DNA of 64,000 nt from Spirochaetaceae bacterium UBA5556 (GCA_002425765.1 DIMW01000001.1:124001-188000), one strand, 5' to 3'. Shown: positions 55,036 through 64,000, counted from the stretch's first letter. The notes: generated by a model from the sequence alone, not told the origin. Made by a program: numbers and translations.

Positions 55036-57015
55036 ACGTATAAAAAGATCGTTTCCTGCCTTCTAGTGTTCGCCATACTGGGCGTATCCGCGCTAGGCGC
55101 GGCGGCACAGGATTCGCAGGACTATGTGTATGTATTTTCCGCCGATCCGGTGTCTTTCAATTACCTCAATGGCCAGCAGGCCAACAACATACAGCATGTT
55201 GCCAACTTCGTCGATGCGCTGCTCGAGCACGACCGCTACGGCATCCTTCGTCCCGCGCTCGCGGAGAGCTGGAAGGCCAGCGACGACTTCACGGTATGGA
55301 CATTCGATATTCGCCGAGGAGTAAAGTGGGTGACCTCCGATCTTGAGACCTACGCGGAGGTGAAGGCTCAGGACTGGGTCGATGCGATGAAATATATGCT
55401 CGACAACAAGAGTACGCTGACCCATCTTATTGACGGATTTGTAAAGAACGCGGGCGCCTATCTGCGGGGCAAGATCACGGATTTCTCCCAGGTCGGCGTC
55501 AAGGCCGCGGGAGACTATGTGCTCGAGTATACCCTCGAGAAACCGACGCCCTATTTTGACACCATGCTCACCTGCAATGCCTATTACCCGGTCAACGGGG
55601 AATTCCTCCGCTCAAAGGGCGTGGATTTCGGCAAGGTGGACAAGAACGGCATTCTTTACAACGGCGCGTATGTGCTTTCTAAGTATACGTCCAAGTCCGT
55701 CATCGAATATGACGCGAACCCCGGCTATTGGGACAAGGATCACGTCTACATCAAGCACGTAAAATATATGTATTTTGACGGCAGTGACCCCAATTCGCTC
55801 TTCGACAATTTTGATGGGGGAGTCTATGTGGCCGCGCCGCTCTACCTCTACACCGACAATGAAACTCTCTTCGCGAGAGCCCAGGCGAAATACAAAGATT
55901 GCATCTTCAGGGCACGTCGGGACGCCACTACTTTTGTATATACCTTCAACTACGATCGCCAGGCCTATGCTTCGCCGGCCGATCCCGCCAAGGGGAAATC
56001 TCCGAAGAGCGACCAGGCCAAGGGAGATACCAAGAAGGCGATTCTCAACCGCAATTTCCGCAAGGCTATATTCTTTGGCATCGACAGGCCGGCCATCCTG
56101 GCCCAGCGCAATGGGGATGTCAGCAGACTCGCGAACGTTCGCAACTCCTATACCTCGCCAGAGCTCTGCTTCGACAAAACCGGAAAGGACTATGTGAAAT
56201 ATGTCGAGGATGCGCTCAAGAGCCGCGACCCCGCCGATTTCCCCGCCAGCTTCAAGATCGATGACTCCCAGGATCCCTACTACAACCCGACTAAGGCCAG
56301 GGCCTACATGGCGGAGGCTAAGGCTGAACTCTCCAGTCAGGGAGTACGATTCCCCATCGAACTCGATGTCGCAACCGATGTCTCCTACACCAAGGGCATG
56401 AAGATGAATCGGGCCCTCAAGGCCGGCCTCGAGGAGCTCTTCGGCGCCGACGTCATCAGAGTGAATATCGTCGAGATGGACTCCGACGACTACGACGCCT
56501 CGACCTACTACGCCGAAAGCGGCGCACAGAGCAATTATGATATTGGGAATACCGCCGGATGGGCTCCCGATTATGGCGATCCGTATACTTTTCTGCAAAC
56601 CCTCGAGCCGGTGACAGGCGCGCTGCTAGCGCCACTTGGCCTGGATGCCGCCGATGCGGTCAGCGACAAGGCGGCGGCGACCGCCATTGGCCTTTATGAT
56701 TACGCAGAGAAAGTCGAGGCGGGCAATGCCGAATATAAAGATTATTCCAAGCGCTTCAAGCTTTTGGGCGACGCAGAGGCGCAACTGCTCGACGAGGCGA
56801 TCATTCTTCCCTACATGTCGTTTGGCGGAGCCTTCCAGATTTCCCGCGTGATCCCGTATACTGCGCCCCGCGCGGCCTATGGCGCGGACGAGTACAAATT
56901 CAAAGGTGTCGTCGTGGGCGCCAAGGTCGTGAGCCTCGCCGAGAGAGACAGATATCGCCAGGACTGGGAAAAGCAGCGCCAGGCCGAATATAAGAAGTTG
57001 CGTACTGCCAATTGA
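55036..57015 (+). CDS. Oligopeptide/dipeptide ABC transporter substrate-binding protein
   Basis: A 659-residue exported family-5 binding protein (OppA/DppA type). The signal peptide starts KKIVSCLLVFAILGVSALGAAA-Q. Family parts are ALLEHDRYGILRPALAESW, FDIRRGVKW, NGAYVLSKY and AGWAPDYGDPYTFL. No ATG, GTG or TTG lies between 54952 and the signal peptide. ACG 55036 is six bases after GAGGAG and gives M-Y-K-K-I, a perfect export start, so it is used here. The nearest canonical start, ATG 54949, is inside the nitrilase gene. No permeases are adjacent. Confidence 0.88.
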   Translation, partial: TYKKIVSCLLVFAILGVSALGAAAQDSQDYVYVFSADPVSFNYLNGQQANNIQHVANFVDALLEHDRYGILRPALAESWKASDDFTVWTFDIRRGVKWVTSDLETYAEVKAQDWVDAMKYMLDNKSTLTHLIDGFVKNAGAYLRGKITDFSQVGVKAAGDYVLEYTLEKPTPYFDTMLTCNAYYPVNGEFLRSKGVDFGKVDKNGILYNGAYVLSKYTSKSVIEYDANPGYWDKDHVYIKHVKYMYFDGSDPNSLFDNFDGGVYVAAPLYLYTDNETLFARAQAKYKDCIFRARRDATTFVYTFNYDRQAYASPADPAKGKSPKSDQAKGDTKKAILNRNFRKAIFFGIDRPAILAQRNGDVSRLANVRNSYTSPELCFDKTGKDYVKYVEDALKSRDPADFPASFKIDDSQDPYYNPTKARAYMAEAKAELSSQGVRFPIELDVATDVSYTKGMKMNRALKAGLEELFGADVIRVNIVEMDSDDYDASTYYAESGAQSNYDIGNTAGWAPDYGDPYTFLQTLEPVTGALLAPLGLDAADAVSDKAAATAIGLYDYAEKVEAGNAEYKDYSKRFKLLGDAEAQLLDEAIILPYMSFGGAFQISRVIPYTAPRAAYGADEYKFKGVVVGAKVVSLAERDRYRQDWEKQRQAEYKKLRTAN

Positions 57016-57060
57016 CACAGGCGGGAGGTTTTAAGATCGTCGGCCTTGTGTAGTGCGCCC

Positions 57061-58740
57061 TCAATACTTGAACACGCTCGAGCCTATGAATTCACGCAGT
57101 ATCGAATCGTTTGGCACGTGTTGGGGAGAAATGGGCGATATTCTCGAGATGAATGCCTGAATTCGGCGCGCGTCGGAGTACTCGGGGTGATAAGGCTTCA
57201 CCGCCTGTAGAAGCGGCTCGGCGAACACCTTGAGAACCCCAAGCTCATAGTCGAGCGCGGAGTTGAAGGCTATGTCGGCGGACCCCTGGAAGGGAAAAAT
57301 GTAGAGCCGCTCACCCCGCTGCACCGAAGACCACATGCCGAGTGTGGCGCGCGCGTCGTGCCCGCGGAAGTTATAGTCTCGGACTATGCGCCGCAGGAGG
57401 CGATAGTCGGTGGTGCGCACGCGGTTGTGGTCGTCGACATTGAGTTGCGTGAGCGCGGAGACATAGATTTTCAGCTTGTTTTCTGCGGGGATGTGCGACG
57501 TAAGCTTCTCATTGAGCCCGTGAATGCCTTCAAGGATAAAAATTTCATTATTCTTGAGGCTTATGATGGTGCCCGAGGCCTTGCGCGTGCCGCTTTTGAA
57601 ATCGAAGACGGGGAGTTCGACCTCTTTGCCATCGAACAAGTCCAGCAACTGCTGGTTGAGGAATTCGATGTCGAGCGCTTCAAGGCATTCGAAGTCCGGC
57701 TTGCCGTCTTTATCGATCGGCGTACGGCTTCTGTCGACAAAGTAGTTGTCGAGCTCGATGTGGATCGGCTTGAAGCCCAGCGCTCTGAGCTGAACGGACA
57801 ACTTCTTCGCCGAAGTGGTCTTCCCGGAGCTCGAAGGTCCCGCGATGAGAACTACCTTTGTCTTGTCGGACTTTTCGGCGATGTGATCGGCGATCGCCGC
57901 GAGCTTCTTGTTCTGGAGCGCCTCCGCGACCAGCACGAAATCCTGAATATCCCCCGACTGATTGATGCGGTTGAGCGCCCCGATGGAGGCGGCGTTCAGC
58001 ACTTTCGCCTTTTTTTCGTACTCCTCTGCGATGTCGTAGAGCACGGGGATGTCGGAGAAAGGATCCATTTCGTAGGGCTTTTTCGTGTGGGGAAAGCGGA
58101 GCAGCATGCCGCGTCGGTAGGGGATGAGCTCCCACACTCCGAGGAGGCCCGTGCGCGGCACGAGAGGAGCGATGTGCAGGTCCCGGTATCCGCCGCATTC
58201 GTTGAGCTGAACGAAGGGATCATTGATATATTCCATGAGGGCCACGGTATCGGCCTGGTTCGACTGCTCGAAGTATTCAAGCGCGTCGTTCCAGGAATGT
58301 GTGGCGATTCTGATGGGGAGATCGGAGATGACATAGTTGCGCATGCGGGCGGAGAGAAGTTCGAGCAGCTGTGGCGAGATCGGTTCGCTGTCATCGAAAT
58401 AATGATAATAGCCGTTCCCGATGGCCATACTTACGATCAAACGTCGTTTGGGCACGATCTCCCTGGCCGCCATCGCGAGCAAAAAACATAGTGAATGGCG
58501 ATAGACTTCGGCTCCCATCGGAGAATCGGGATACACGGGCGACAGGCTGCAGCTTGCGTTTATGGGGGCGGATAGCGCCGCAAGCTCATTGCTTACAAAG
58601 ACGGCGAGAGGTGAAAAGGCACCCTTGCCCTCGCTCGATCCTTTTGATACGCCCGCGCGTTCAAAAATATCTTCAGCGTTCAAACCCGCGGGCACCGAGA
58701 TATCGTTTAAATCGTCTATTTTTATTGTGAGCATATCCAT
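57061..58740 (-). CDS. Nucleoside (uridine) kinase with ThrRS-like N-terminal domains
   Basis: A 559-residue protein. Residues 1-60 resemble a TGS domain (MLTIKIDDLNDISVPAG). About 60-215 resembles the second additional domain of ThrRS (AIGNGYYHYFDD, NECGGYRDLHIAPLVPRTG). The C-terminal half is a uridine kinase/phosphoribulokinase fold with Walker A GPSSSGKTTSAKK near residue 303, DNYFVDRSRTPID and EGIHGLNEKL. Family members phosphorylate nucleosides. ATG 58740 (or 58734) begins the TGS domain; there is no ribosome site and a TATATT lies close upstream, so it may be leaderless. Confidence 0.85.
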   Translation of the reverse strand: MDMLTIKIDDLNDISVPAGLNAEDIFERAGVSKGSSEGKGAFSPLAVFVSNELAALSAPINASCSLSPVYPDSPMGAEVYRHSLCFLLAMAAREIVPKRRLIVSMAIGNGYYHYFDDSEPISPQLLELLSARMRNYVISDLPIRIATHSWNDALEYFEQSNQADTVALMEYINDPFVQLNECGGYRDLHIAPLVPRTGLLGVWELIPYRRGMLLRFPHTKKPYEMDPFSDIPVLYDIAEEYEKKAKVLNAASIGALNRINQSGDIQDFVLVAEALQNKKLAAIADHIAEKSDKTKVVLIAGPSSSGKTTSAKKLSVQLRALGFKPIHIELDNYFVDRSRTPIDKDGKPDFECLEALDIEFLNQQLLDLFDGKEVELPVFDFKSGTRKASGTIISLKNNEIFILEGIHGLNEKLTSHIPAENKLKIYVSALTQLNVDDHNRVRTTDYRLLRRIVRDYNFRGHDARATLGMWSSVQRGERLYIFPFQGSADIAFNSALDYELGVLKVFAEPLLQAVKPYHPEYSDARRIQAFISRISPISPQHVPNDSILREFIGSSVFKY

Positions 58741-58871
58741 TATGAAAATATAATAAAGTCTAATGGCCGCCGAGGGAAGAGATACCATGAAAAGCACATG
58801 TGCAAGGGGCGGTGGAAGATTCCGCCGGTGTGCGGAATGGCGTACTGTTTCGCCGCGAGTGACGGAGCGCT

Positions 58872-58900
58872 TTGACGAGCATATGCCTTTTGTGTACAAT
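58872..58900 (+). promoter_or_regulatory. Promoter of the LacI-family gene, leaderless transcript predicted
   Basis: TTGACG (58872-58877), exactly 17 nt, TACAAT (58895-58900). The ATG is only nine bases after the -10 (58910), so start of transcription and translation nearly coincide. Confidence 0.65.
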
Positions 58901-58909
58901 TCATGCGCT

Positions 58910-59938
58910 ATGTCAAAGGTGACTATAAAAGATATCGCCTTGCGCGCGGGCGTATCGAAAACCACGGTTTCATTCGCCCTCAACTATCCCGATCGAATTT
59001 CGAAAGGGACATACAATAAAATCATGGCGATTGTCGAAGAACTTGGCTATGTGCCCAATCCTTTCGCAAGGTCTTTGACGACAAAACGCCTCGGAGCGGT
59101 CGGTCTGCTTCTGCCTCAAAAGATTGGCGACATATTCGGGAATCCTCATATGGCGCAGGTCATCAGCGGAATAGGCGAAGAGTGCGAACAAAAAGAATTT
59201 TCACTCGCCATTCTGCCCCTTATCCGCGGCAAGATAATAGAGGCCGCACGGAAATCATATGTCGATGGGCTCATCACCATAGGCGTCGGCCCCGACCATG
59301 AAGTGGTCAGCCTTCTGAAAAAGAATCACATACCTTTTGTCACTATCGATGGAGAAGAATCCGCGTCGACGATCAATATCGGAATCGACCACAAACGCGC
59401 GGCGAGAGAGATACTGCGGCATGTGCTTGAGCAGGGATTCCGTCAGATCGCGGTACTCTCCCTTGAACCGGATACAAAGCCAAGCGAATCGGGCCATATT
59501 TCCATTGTCGTTCAAAAACGGCTGGAAGGTTTTCAGTTGGCGCTTGAAGAATTTGGATTATCGCTGGACGACTCCCGGGTATATATGCAAAACTGCAGAG
59601 GCTCCATCAATTCGGGGTATGACAGTGCCCGTCACCTGCTTGCATACGAGCGTCGACCCACCGCGATCGTGGCGATGTCTGACATCGCGGCGATAGGCGC
59701 GCTGCTTGCGGCGAAAGAACTCGGCCTGCGGGTGCCGGAGGATGTGGCGGTCGCCGGCTTCGACGACATACCGGAGAGCGGAATAACTACCCCGGGGCTG
59801 ACGACCATTCATCAACCCGCTCGCGAGAAAGGCATAGAGGCGGCGCGCATGGTGATGTACATGCTCGACGGCGCCGCGGGACGCCACATCCGGTTGCCGT
59901 ATCGACTCATTGTGCGCGAATCGACACGGCTGTTGTGA
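58910..59938 (+). CDS. LacI/GalR-family transcriptional regulator
   Basis: A 342-residue repressor. Residues 3-55 are the LacI helix-turn-helix and hinge (VTIKDIALRAGVSKTTVSFALN, VPNPFARSLTTKRLGAVGLL). The C-terminal sugar-binding core ends VPEDVAVAGFDDIPESGITTPGLTTIHQP. ATG 58910 starts the HTH; no Shine-Dalgarno is visible. The effector is unknown. It stands divergent from the nucleoside kinase and upstream of the peptidase. Confidence 0.92.
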   Translation: MSKVTIKDIALRAGVSKTTVSFALNYPDRISKGTYNKIMAIVEELGYVPNPFARSLTTKRLGAVGLLLPQKIGDIFGNPHMAQVISGIGEECEQKEFSLAILPLIRGKIIEAARKSYVDGLITIGVGPDHEVVSLLKKNHIPFVTIDGEESASTINIGIDHKRAAREILRHVLEQGFRQIAVLSLEPDTKPSESGHISIVVQKRLEGFQLALEEFGLSLDDSRVYMQNCRGSINSGYDSARHLLAYERRPTAIVAMSDIAAIGALLAAKELGLRVPEDVAVAGFDDIPESGITTPGLTTIHQPAREKGIEAARMVMYMLDGAAGRHIRLPYRLIVRESTRLL

Positions 59939-59961
59939 GATTCTGCGTTACTTTTTATTGT
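59933..59961 (+). promoter_or_regulatory. Promoter of the oligoendopeptidase F gene
   Basis: TTGTGA (59933-59938, overlapping the lacI-type stop), 17-nt spacer, TATTGT (59956-59961); GGAGGGAGGA precedes ATG 59984. Confidence 0.55.
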
Positions 59962-59983
59962 ATAGACACAGGAGGGAGGAACA

Positions 59984-61786
59984 ATGGCAAATACCATTCC
60001 GGAACGCTCAGAAATTTCTGCCAACCACAAATGGAATCTTTCGAGCCTTTTTAAGGACGATGCCGAGTGGGAAAAAAATTTCGCGATCCTCGGCACGATG
60101 CTGCCGGAAGCTGAAAAGAAGAAGGCCGGCTTCGGCGCGGATGAGAACGCATTGCTCGACACGTTGAAAGCTTATGAACGATACCTCATCTCTGAGGAGA
60201 GACTTGGCTACTACGCGCAGCTGAGAGTCACCGAGGATGAGGGCAACAGTGCGGCCCGTGGCATGTCCGCCCGGTTTGCCGGTGTGTCTTCTCAGGGCCA
60301 GGCCGCATGGTCCTGGCTCAGCCCGGCGATCCAGGAGCTTGAGGAAAATTTCGTGGCCAGATGTCTCGCCAGCCAGGAATTCCCCGATTACAGAGTTTTT
60401 CTGACAAAATTGCGCAGATTCAAGCCACATGTGCTGGGTGCGGCCGAAGAACGCCTCCTCGCGCTCCAGTCCGAATCGGCCCAGACGGCGCAGGAAGCCT
60501 TCAGTGTGCTCACCAACGTCGATCTCAATTTCGGCAGCGTGGAGACACCCGAGGGCCCCAAACCGCTCACTCAGTCCACCTTCGCATCGTTTATGCGCAT
60601 GCAGGAAAGGTCTGTGCGCAAGGCGGCCTATCTGCAGTTCTACGCTCATTTTGAAGCGCATCAGAACACGCTGGGAGCCCTGTATGCAGGTTCGGTCAAG
60701 CTCGACAAGTATCAAGCTCAGGTCAGAAAGTATCCGAGTGCCCGCGCGATGGCGCTGTTCCCCGACAATGTCCCCGAGGCTGTCTACGACAATCTGATCT
60801 CTACCGTGAACGAGAACCTGCCGATTCTGCATCGATATTATAGCCTCAGAAAGGAGCTACTCGGTCTGGACAGCCTGCGCCACTACGATGTGTACGTTCC
60901 TCTCGTCAAAGAAGTCAAAGCGTCGCACCCCTATGAAGAGGCGGTCGATATCGTAATCGATGCCCTTAAGCCGCTCGGCGAGGACTATGTCCGCACTTTG
61001 CGGGGAGGGCTCCTCGGCGGATGGGTGGACCGGTACGAGAACAAGGGCAAACGCTCCGGGGCCTTCTCGGCGGGCTCATTTATCGGAGATCCTTACATCC
61101 TCTTGAACTACAAAGACGATGTCCTGCACGACCTCTTTACCATCGCCCATGAGGGCGGGCATTCGATGCACTCCTGGCATTCGGCCCGCAGTAATCCTTT
61201 CATGTGCTACAACTACACGATTTTCGAAGCCGAAGTGGCGAGCACTTTCAATGAGCAGTTAGTGTTTTCCTATCTGTATGACCACGGCAGCGACGACAGG
61301 GAGAAGGCGTTTTTAGTCGCCACACGGATCGACGATACCCTCGCGACGCTTTTCAGGCAGACGATGTTCGCGGAATTTGAAAAGCGGGCCCATGAGATCG
61401 CTGAATCCGGCGAAGCGCTGACCGTCGATGTGCTCAGAAAGGAATACCGTGCGCTCCTGGAGAAATATTTTGGCCCGGAGATGGTGTTTGAGAGTGTTTC
61501 GGATTTGGAAGGACTGCGTATTCCACACTTCTACAACGCATTTTATGTCTATAAGTACGCGACGGGTCTGTCGGCGAGTATCGCCCTCTCCGAAAAGGTA
61601 CTCTACGGCGGAAAGGCTGAGCGCGATGCCTACCTGGGCTTTCTGAAATCAGGAGGCAGCAGGTTCCCGATCGAGTCGCTGAAACTCGCGGGCGTCGACA
61701 TGTCGAGACCCGAGCCTGTGAGCGCCGCATGCAGGCGTTTTGCCGAGGATGTGGAGAAGCTCGCTGTCCTATTGCATAAGGAATAG
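59984..61786 (+). CDS. pepF: Oligoendopeptidase F (M3B metallopeptidase)
   Basis: A 600-residue zinc peptidase cutting short peptides in the cytoplasm. The zinc site HEGGH is His389-Glu390-His393 with a following FEAEVASTFNEQL (third ligand). The N-terminal helical domain and C-terminal GLSASIALSEKVLYGGKAERDAYLGFLKSGG segment fit PepF. GGAGGGAGGA precedes the ATG. It may degrade peptides brought in by an oligopeptide importer such as the one at 55036. Confidence 0.94.
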   Translation: MANTIPERSEISANHKWNLSSLFKDDAEWEKNFAILGTMLPEAEKKKAGFGADENALLDTLKAYERYLISEERLGYYAQLRVTEDEGNSAARGMSARFAGVSSQGQAAWSWLSPAIQELEENFVARCLASQEFPDYRVFLTKLRRFKPHVLGAAEERLLALQSESAQTAQEAFSVLTNVDLNFGSVETPEGPKPLTQSTFASFMRMQERSVRKAAYLQFYAHFEAHQNTLGALYAGSVKLDKYQAQVRKYPSARAMALFPDNVPEAVYDNLISTVNENLPILHRYYSLRKELLGLDSLRHYDVYVPLVKEVKASHPYEEAVDIVIDALKPLGEDYVRTLRGGLLGGWVDRYENKGKRSGAFSAGSFIGDPYILLNYKDDVLHDLFTIAHEGGHSMHSWHSARSNPFMCYNYTIFEAEVASTFNEQLVFSYLYDHGSDDREKAFLVATRIDDTLATLFRQTMFAEFEKRAHEIAESGEALTVDVLRKEYRALLEKYFGPEMVFESVSDLEGLRIPHFYNAFYVYKYATGLSASIALSEKVLYGGKAERDAYLGFLKSGGSRFPIESLKLAGVDMSRPEPVSAACRRFAEDVEKLAVLLHKE

Positions 61787-61841
61787 TCGCGGTCGATCTG
61801 CGCTCAGGGCGGTCGCCGGGGTCGGGTTGCCGTCGTTTCTT

Positions 61842-62639
61842 TCATTTTCTGCCGCGCTTCAACCGCTTTTCCAACTGACGGACAAGGAGCGAGAGGCTCA
61901 CCGTAAGGCACAGGTAGAAGAACGCGACTGCGTTGTAGGTCTCGAAAAACTTGAACGTGGATGCCGCGTATACCTTGCCGAGCTGAGTTATATCCTGCAC
62001 GCCGAGCGCTGAAACGAGGGAAGAGTCCTTGATGATGGCGACGAATTCATTGCCAAGGGCGGGAAGGACGTTGCGGATGGCCTGGGGCAGCACGATATGC
62101 CACGTGACTTGCCAGTGCGACATCCCTAATGCCTCGGCCGCCTCTCTCTGCCCTCTGTCGATGCTCTCGATGCCGGCGCGGAAAATCTCGGCGATAAAGG
62201 CCGCGTAGCCGAGTGTGAGCGCGATGATGGCGCGCGTCGCGAAGTCGAAGCTGCGGGGCTCGATTTTTCCGATGATTCCCGCATTGATGAGTGGGGCAAG
62301 AATGGTGTTGAGCACCTGGGCGAGCGCGGGCGCCCCGACAAACGCGATGTAGTACAGAATGACGAGCATCGGCAGACCGCGCACAAGTTCTATGTAGAAT
62401 GTTGAAATTTCACGCGCCACGCGGACGTGCGAGGAACGCATGAGTCCCAGGCAGAGGCCAAGGATGATCGAGGCTCCATAGGCGACGAGCGATACGGTGA
62501 TGGTTACGCCCAGGCCGCGCGATACCGCAGATAGAATGACGCGGTAATCACCCGACATGAAGGCCGAGGCCAGCAGCCATCCACCGAGGAGCACAATGGC
62601 CACAAGCCACCAGGGGATACGCTCGAATCTCTCCTTCAT
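61842..62639 (-). CDS. Amino-acid ABC transporter permease (HisM/GlnP type)
   Basis: A 265-residue inner-membrane permease with five or six helices. The hallmark region is EIFRAGIESIDRGQREAAEALGMSHWQVTWHIVLPQAIRNVLPALGNEFVAIIKDSSLVS, the EAA loop that docks on the ATPase. GGAGGGGAGG lies before ATG 62639. No ATPase or binding protein is adjacent in the window; asnB lies downstream of its transcription start side, on the same strand. Confidence 0.93.
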   Translation of the reverse strand: MKERFERIPWWLVAIVLLGGWLLASAFMSGDYRVILSAVSRGLGVTITVSLVAYGASIILGLCLGLMRSSHVRVAREISTFYIELVRGLPMLVILYYIAFVGAPALAQVLNTILAPLINAGIIGKIEPRSFDFATRAIIALTLGYAAFIAEIFRAGIESIDRGQREAAEALGMSHWQVTWHIVLPQAIRNVLPALGNEFVAIIKDSSLVSALGVQDITQLGKVYAASTFKFFETYNAVAFFYLCLTVSLSLLVRQLEKRLKRGRK

Positions 62640-62716
62640 GCGACGACACCTCCCCTCCGGGCTTTCCGAAATAATGTTGCGCCATGAGCGGCGCCAATAT
62701 TGTGCTTATTATAAGC

Positions 62717-64000
62717 TTACTTCAGGCTCTTGTCGTGCACGCCTCGCACGGCGCGGCCCGATGGATCGGCCTGATTGGCCCAGGCGGCGTCCCAGCGGAT
62801 GGCGGTAGGCGTCGAACACGCGATGCTCGGTCCGTCGGGCACGAGATCCACGGCACTCGGGTTCTTGAAGTGCTCTTCGAAGATGGCGCGGTAGAGATAG
62901 GCCTCTTTGGTAGGTGGCGTCTTGACCGGAAAACGGTAGGCGGCGTTGGCCATGGCGCTGTCGGAGACTTCTTTTTCGGCGTATTCCTTCAGGGAGTCAA
63001 TCCAGTTGTAGCCCACACCGTCGGAAAACTGTTCTTTCTGTCGCCACAGAATTTCGTCGGGAATCCAGCCCTCGAAGGCCTTGCGCAGGATGTACTTCTC
63101 CATACGGCCCTCGGCCTTGTGGATCATTTTGTGGGCGGGGTCGATGTTCATCGCTACCTCGAGGAACTCGGGGTCCAGGAAGGGCACGCGCGCCTCCACT
63201 CCCCAGGCCGCGGTGACCTTGTTCGCCCTGAGACAGTCGTAGAGGTGGAGCATGGACAGCTTGCGCACCAGCTCCTCGTGGAACTCGACGCGGTTCGGCG
63301 CCTTATGGAAGTAGAGGTATCCGCCGAAAATCTCGTCCGATCCTTCGCCGGAGAGGATCATCTTTATGCCCATGGCCTTGATCTTGCGCGTCATAAGGTA
63401 CATGGGCGTGCCGGCGCGAATCGTGGTGACGTCGAAGGTCTCGAGGTACCAGATCACGTCAGGCAGCGCGTCGATGGCCTCCTGTACGGTAAAATTGATC
63501 TCGTGGTGCTGGCTTCCGATGTAGTCGGCGACCATCTTGGCGTACTTGGTGTCCGGCGCGTCGGGCAGGCCCACGGAGAAAGAGTGGATGCGCGGCCACC
63601 AGGCCTGCTCGGCCCCGTCGGTCTCAACGCGGCGTTCCGCGAAGTGCGCCGCGATGGCCGCGACAATGGAAGAGTCCACGCCCCCGGAGATGAGAAGGCC
63701 ATAGGGAACATCGCACATAAGCTGACGCTTGACTGCCGCGATGAGAGATTCGCGCAGCCGCACAAGATTCTCGTCGCCCGTGGGGATGTAGCCGGGCGAG
63801 GCCCACGTAGGCTCATACCACTTTACCAGCTTACCCTCACTGCCCTTGTAATAATGGCCGGGCGGAAATATTTCGACTTTTGGGCAGATGTCGAAGATTG
63901 CCTTCATCTCCGAGGCGACGTAGAGATTGCCCTCGCCGTCGCGGCCCCAGTACAGAGGGTTGATGCCGATGTGGTCGCGCGCGATAAAGTAATCCCCGTC
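62717..64000 (-). CDS. asnB: Asparagine synthetase B, glutamine-hydrolysing (C-terminal part)
   Basis: The frame is open to the window edge, giving 427 C-terminal residues; the N-terminal Cys2 glutaminase start is outside. The end of the glutaminase domain is visible (YFIARDHIGINPLYWG), followed by the AMP-forming synthetase domain with PP-loop LLISGGVDSSIVAA and SGEGSDEIFGGYLYFHKAP. It makes asparagine from aspartate, ATP and glutamine. A 77-bp gap without features separates it from the permease gene. Confidence 0.94.
   Translation of the reverse strand, partial: DGDYFIARDHIGINPLYWGRDGEGNLYVASEMKAIFDICPKVEIFPPGHYYKGSEGKLVKWYEPTWASPGYIPTGDENLVRLRESLIAAVKRQLMCDVPYGLLISGGVDSSIVAAIAAHFAERRVETDGAEQAWWPRIHSFSVGLPDAPDTKYAKMVADYIGSQHHEINFTVQEAIDALPDVIWYLETFDVTTIRAGTPMYLMTRKIKAMGIKMILSGEGSDEIFGGYLYFHKAPNRVEFHEELVRKLSMLHLYDCLRANKVTAAWGVEARVPFLDPEFLEVAMNIDPAHKMIHKAEGRMEKYILRKAFEGWIPDEILWRQKEQFSDGVGYNWIDSLKEYAEKEVSDSAMANAAYRFPVKTPPTKEAYLYRAIFEEHFKNPSAVDLVPDGPSIACSTPTAIRWDAAWANQADPSGRAVRGVHDKSLK

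Noticed and set aside
57358..58491. 377-codon plus-strand frame opposite the nucleoside kinase
   Set aside because: Antisense to a well-conserved kinase with all motifs; no Shine-Dalgarno sequence.

Overview
The window (GC-rich, tightly packed, about 45 protein genes in both orientations) looks like chromosomal core sequence from a diderm bacterium, most likely a treponeme-like spirochaete. Pointers are a PPi-dependent phosphofructokinase, split glycine decarboxylase subunits, a LolA-like carrier beside a RodZ-like HTH protein, several exported lipoproteins, a covalent-FMN type exported protein, and a nucleoside kinase with a ThrRS-like N-terminus. The assignment is inferred from gene content only; no rRNA or tRNA gene was seen. 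The only clear mobile element is one IS200-type insertion.

Layout. 1-779: 5' part of hisG (minus) behind a 330-bp leader holding a His-rich peptide and terminator hairpins (candidate attenuator). 779-6616: radical SAM and PHP proteins, AI-2E-type permease, rsmI, SpoU methyltransferase, orphan sugar ABC ATPase. 6695-9999: a tiny basic protein, then a minus operon of gamma-carbonic anhydrase fold, GHMP sugar kinase and MFS sugar carrier. 10082-14193: FMN-binding exported protein, IS200, aminotransferase, ornithine decarboxylase. 14276-18204: membrane, TPR, phosphoesterase and GerMN proteins. 18277-22576: glycine cleavage operon gcvT-H-PA-PB. 22784-30253: lipid-linked GlcNAc-1-P transferase, beta-propeller-like lipoprotein, glgA, winged-helix membrane protein, EamA transporter. 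30266-37732 (minus): pfp, lolA-like, rodZ-like, rimO, uvrD/pcrA. 37935-39977: LysM/degenerate LytM protein followed by an RpoD/RpoS-family sigma factor. 40091-45868: giant ankyrin lipoprotein, 2-hydroxyacid dehydrogenase, B12 radical SAM protein. 45872-49277: clpS-clpA-aat, a bacterial N-degron cassette. 49380-51448: T-box leader and thrS. 51507-64000: dihydroorotate dehydrogenase-like protein, malic enzyme, nitrilase-family amidase, oligopeptide-binding protein, nucleoside kinase, LacI regulator, oligoendopeptidase F, amino-acid ABC permease, asnB (partial).

The most interesting signals are regulatory. The hisG leader has a translated peptide with four His in five codons, an RNA segment just after them complementary to the terminator, and a terminator: the classic ribosome-stalling design. 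The thrS leader is a textbook T-box with an ACC specifier, in a genome that does not look like a Firmicute. Two genes (gcvT and the oligopeptide-binding protein) have strong Shine-Dalgarno sequences placed before ACG codons and no suitable ATG/GTG/TTG. Several other genes appear leaderless. The clpS-clpA-aat cassette and the NlpD-like/sigma-factor pair recall arrangements best known from gamma-proteobacteria.
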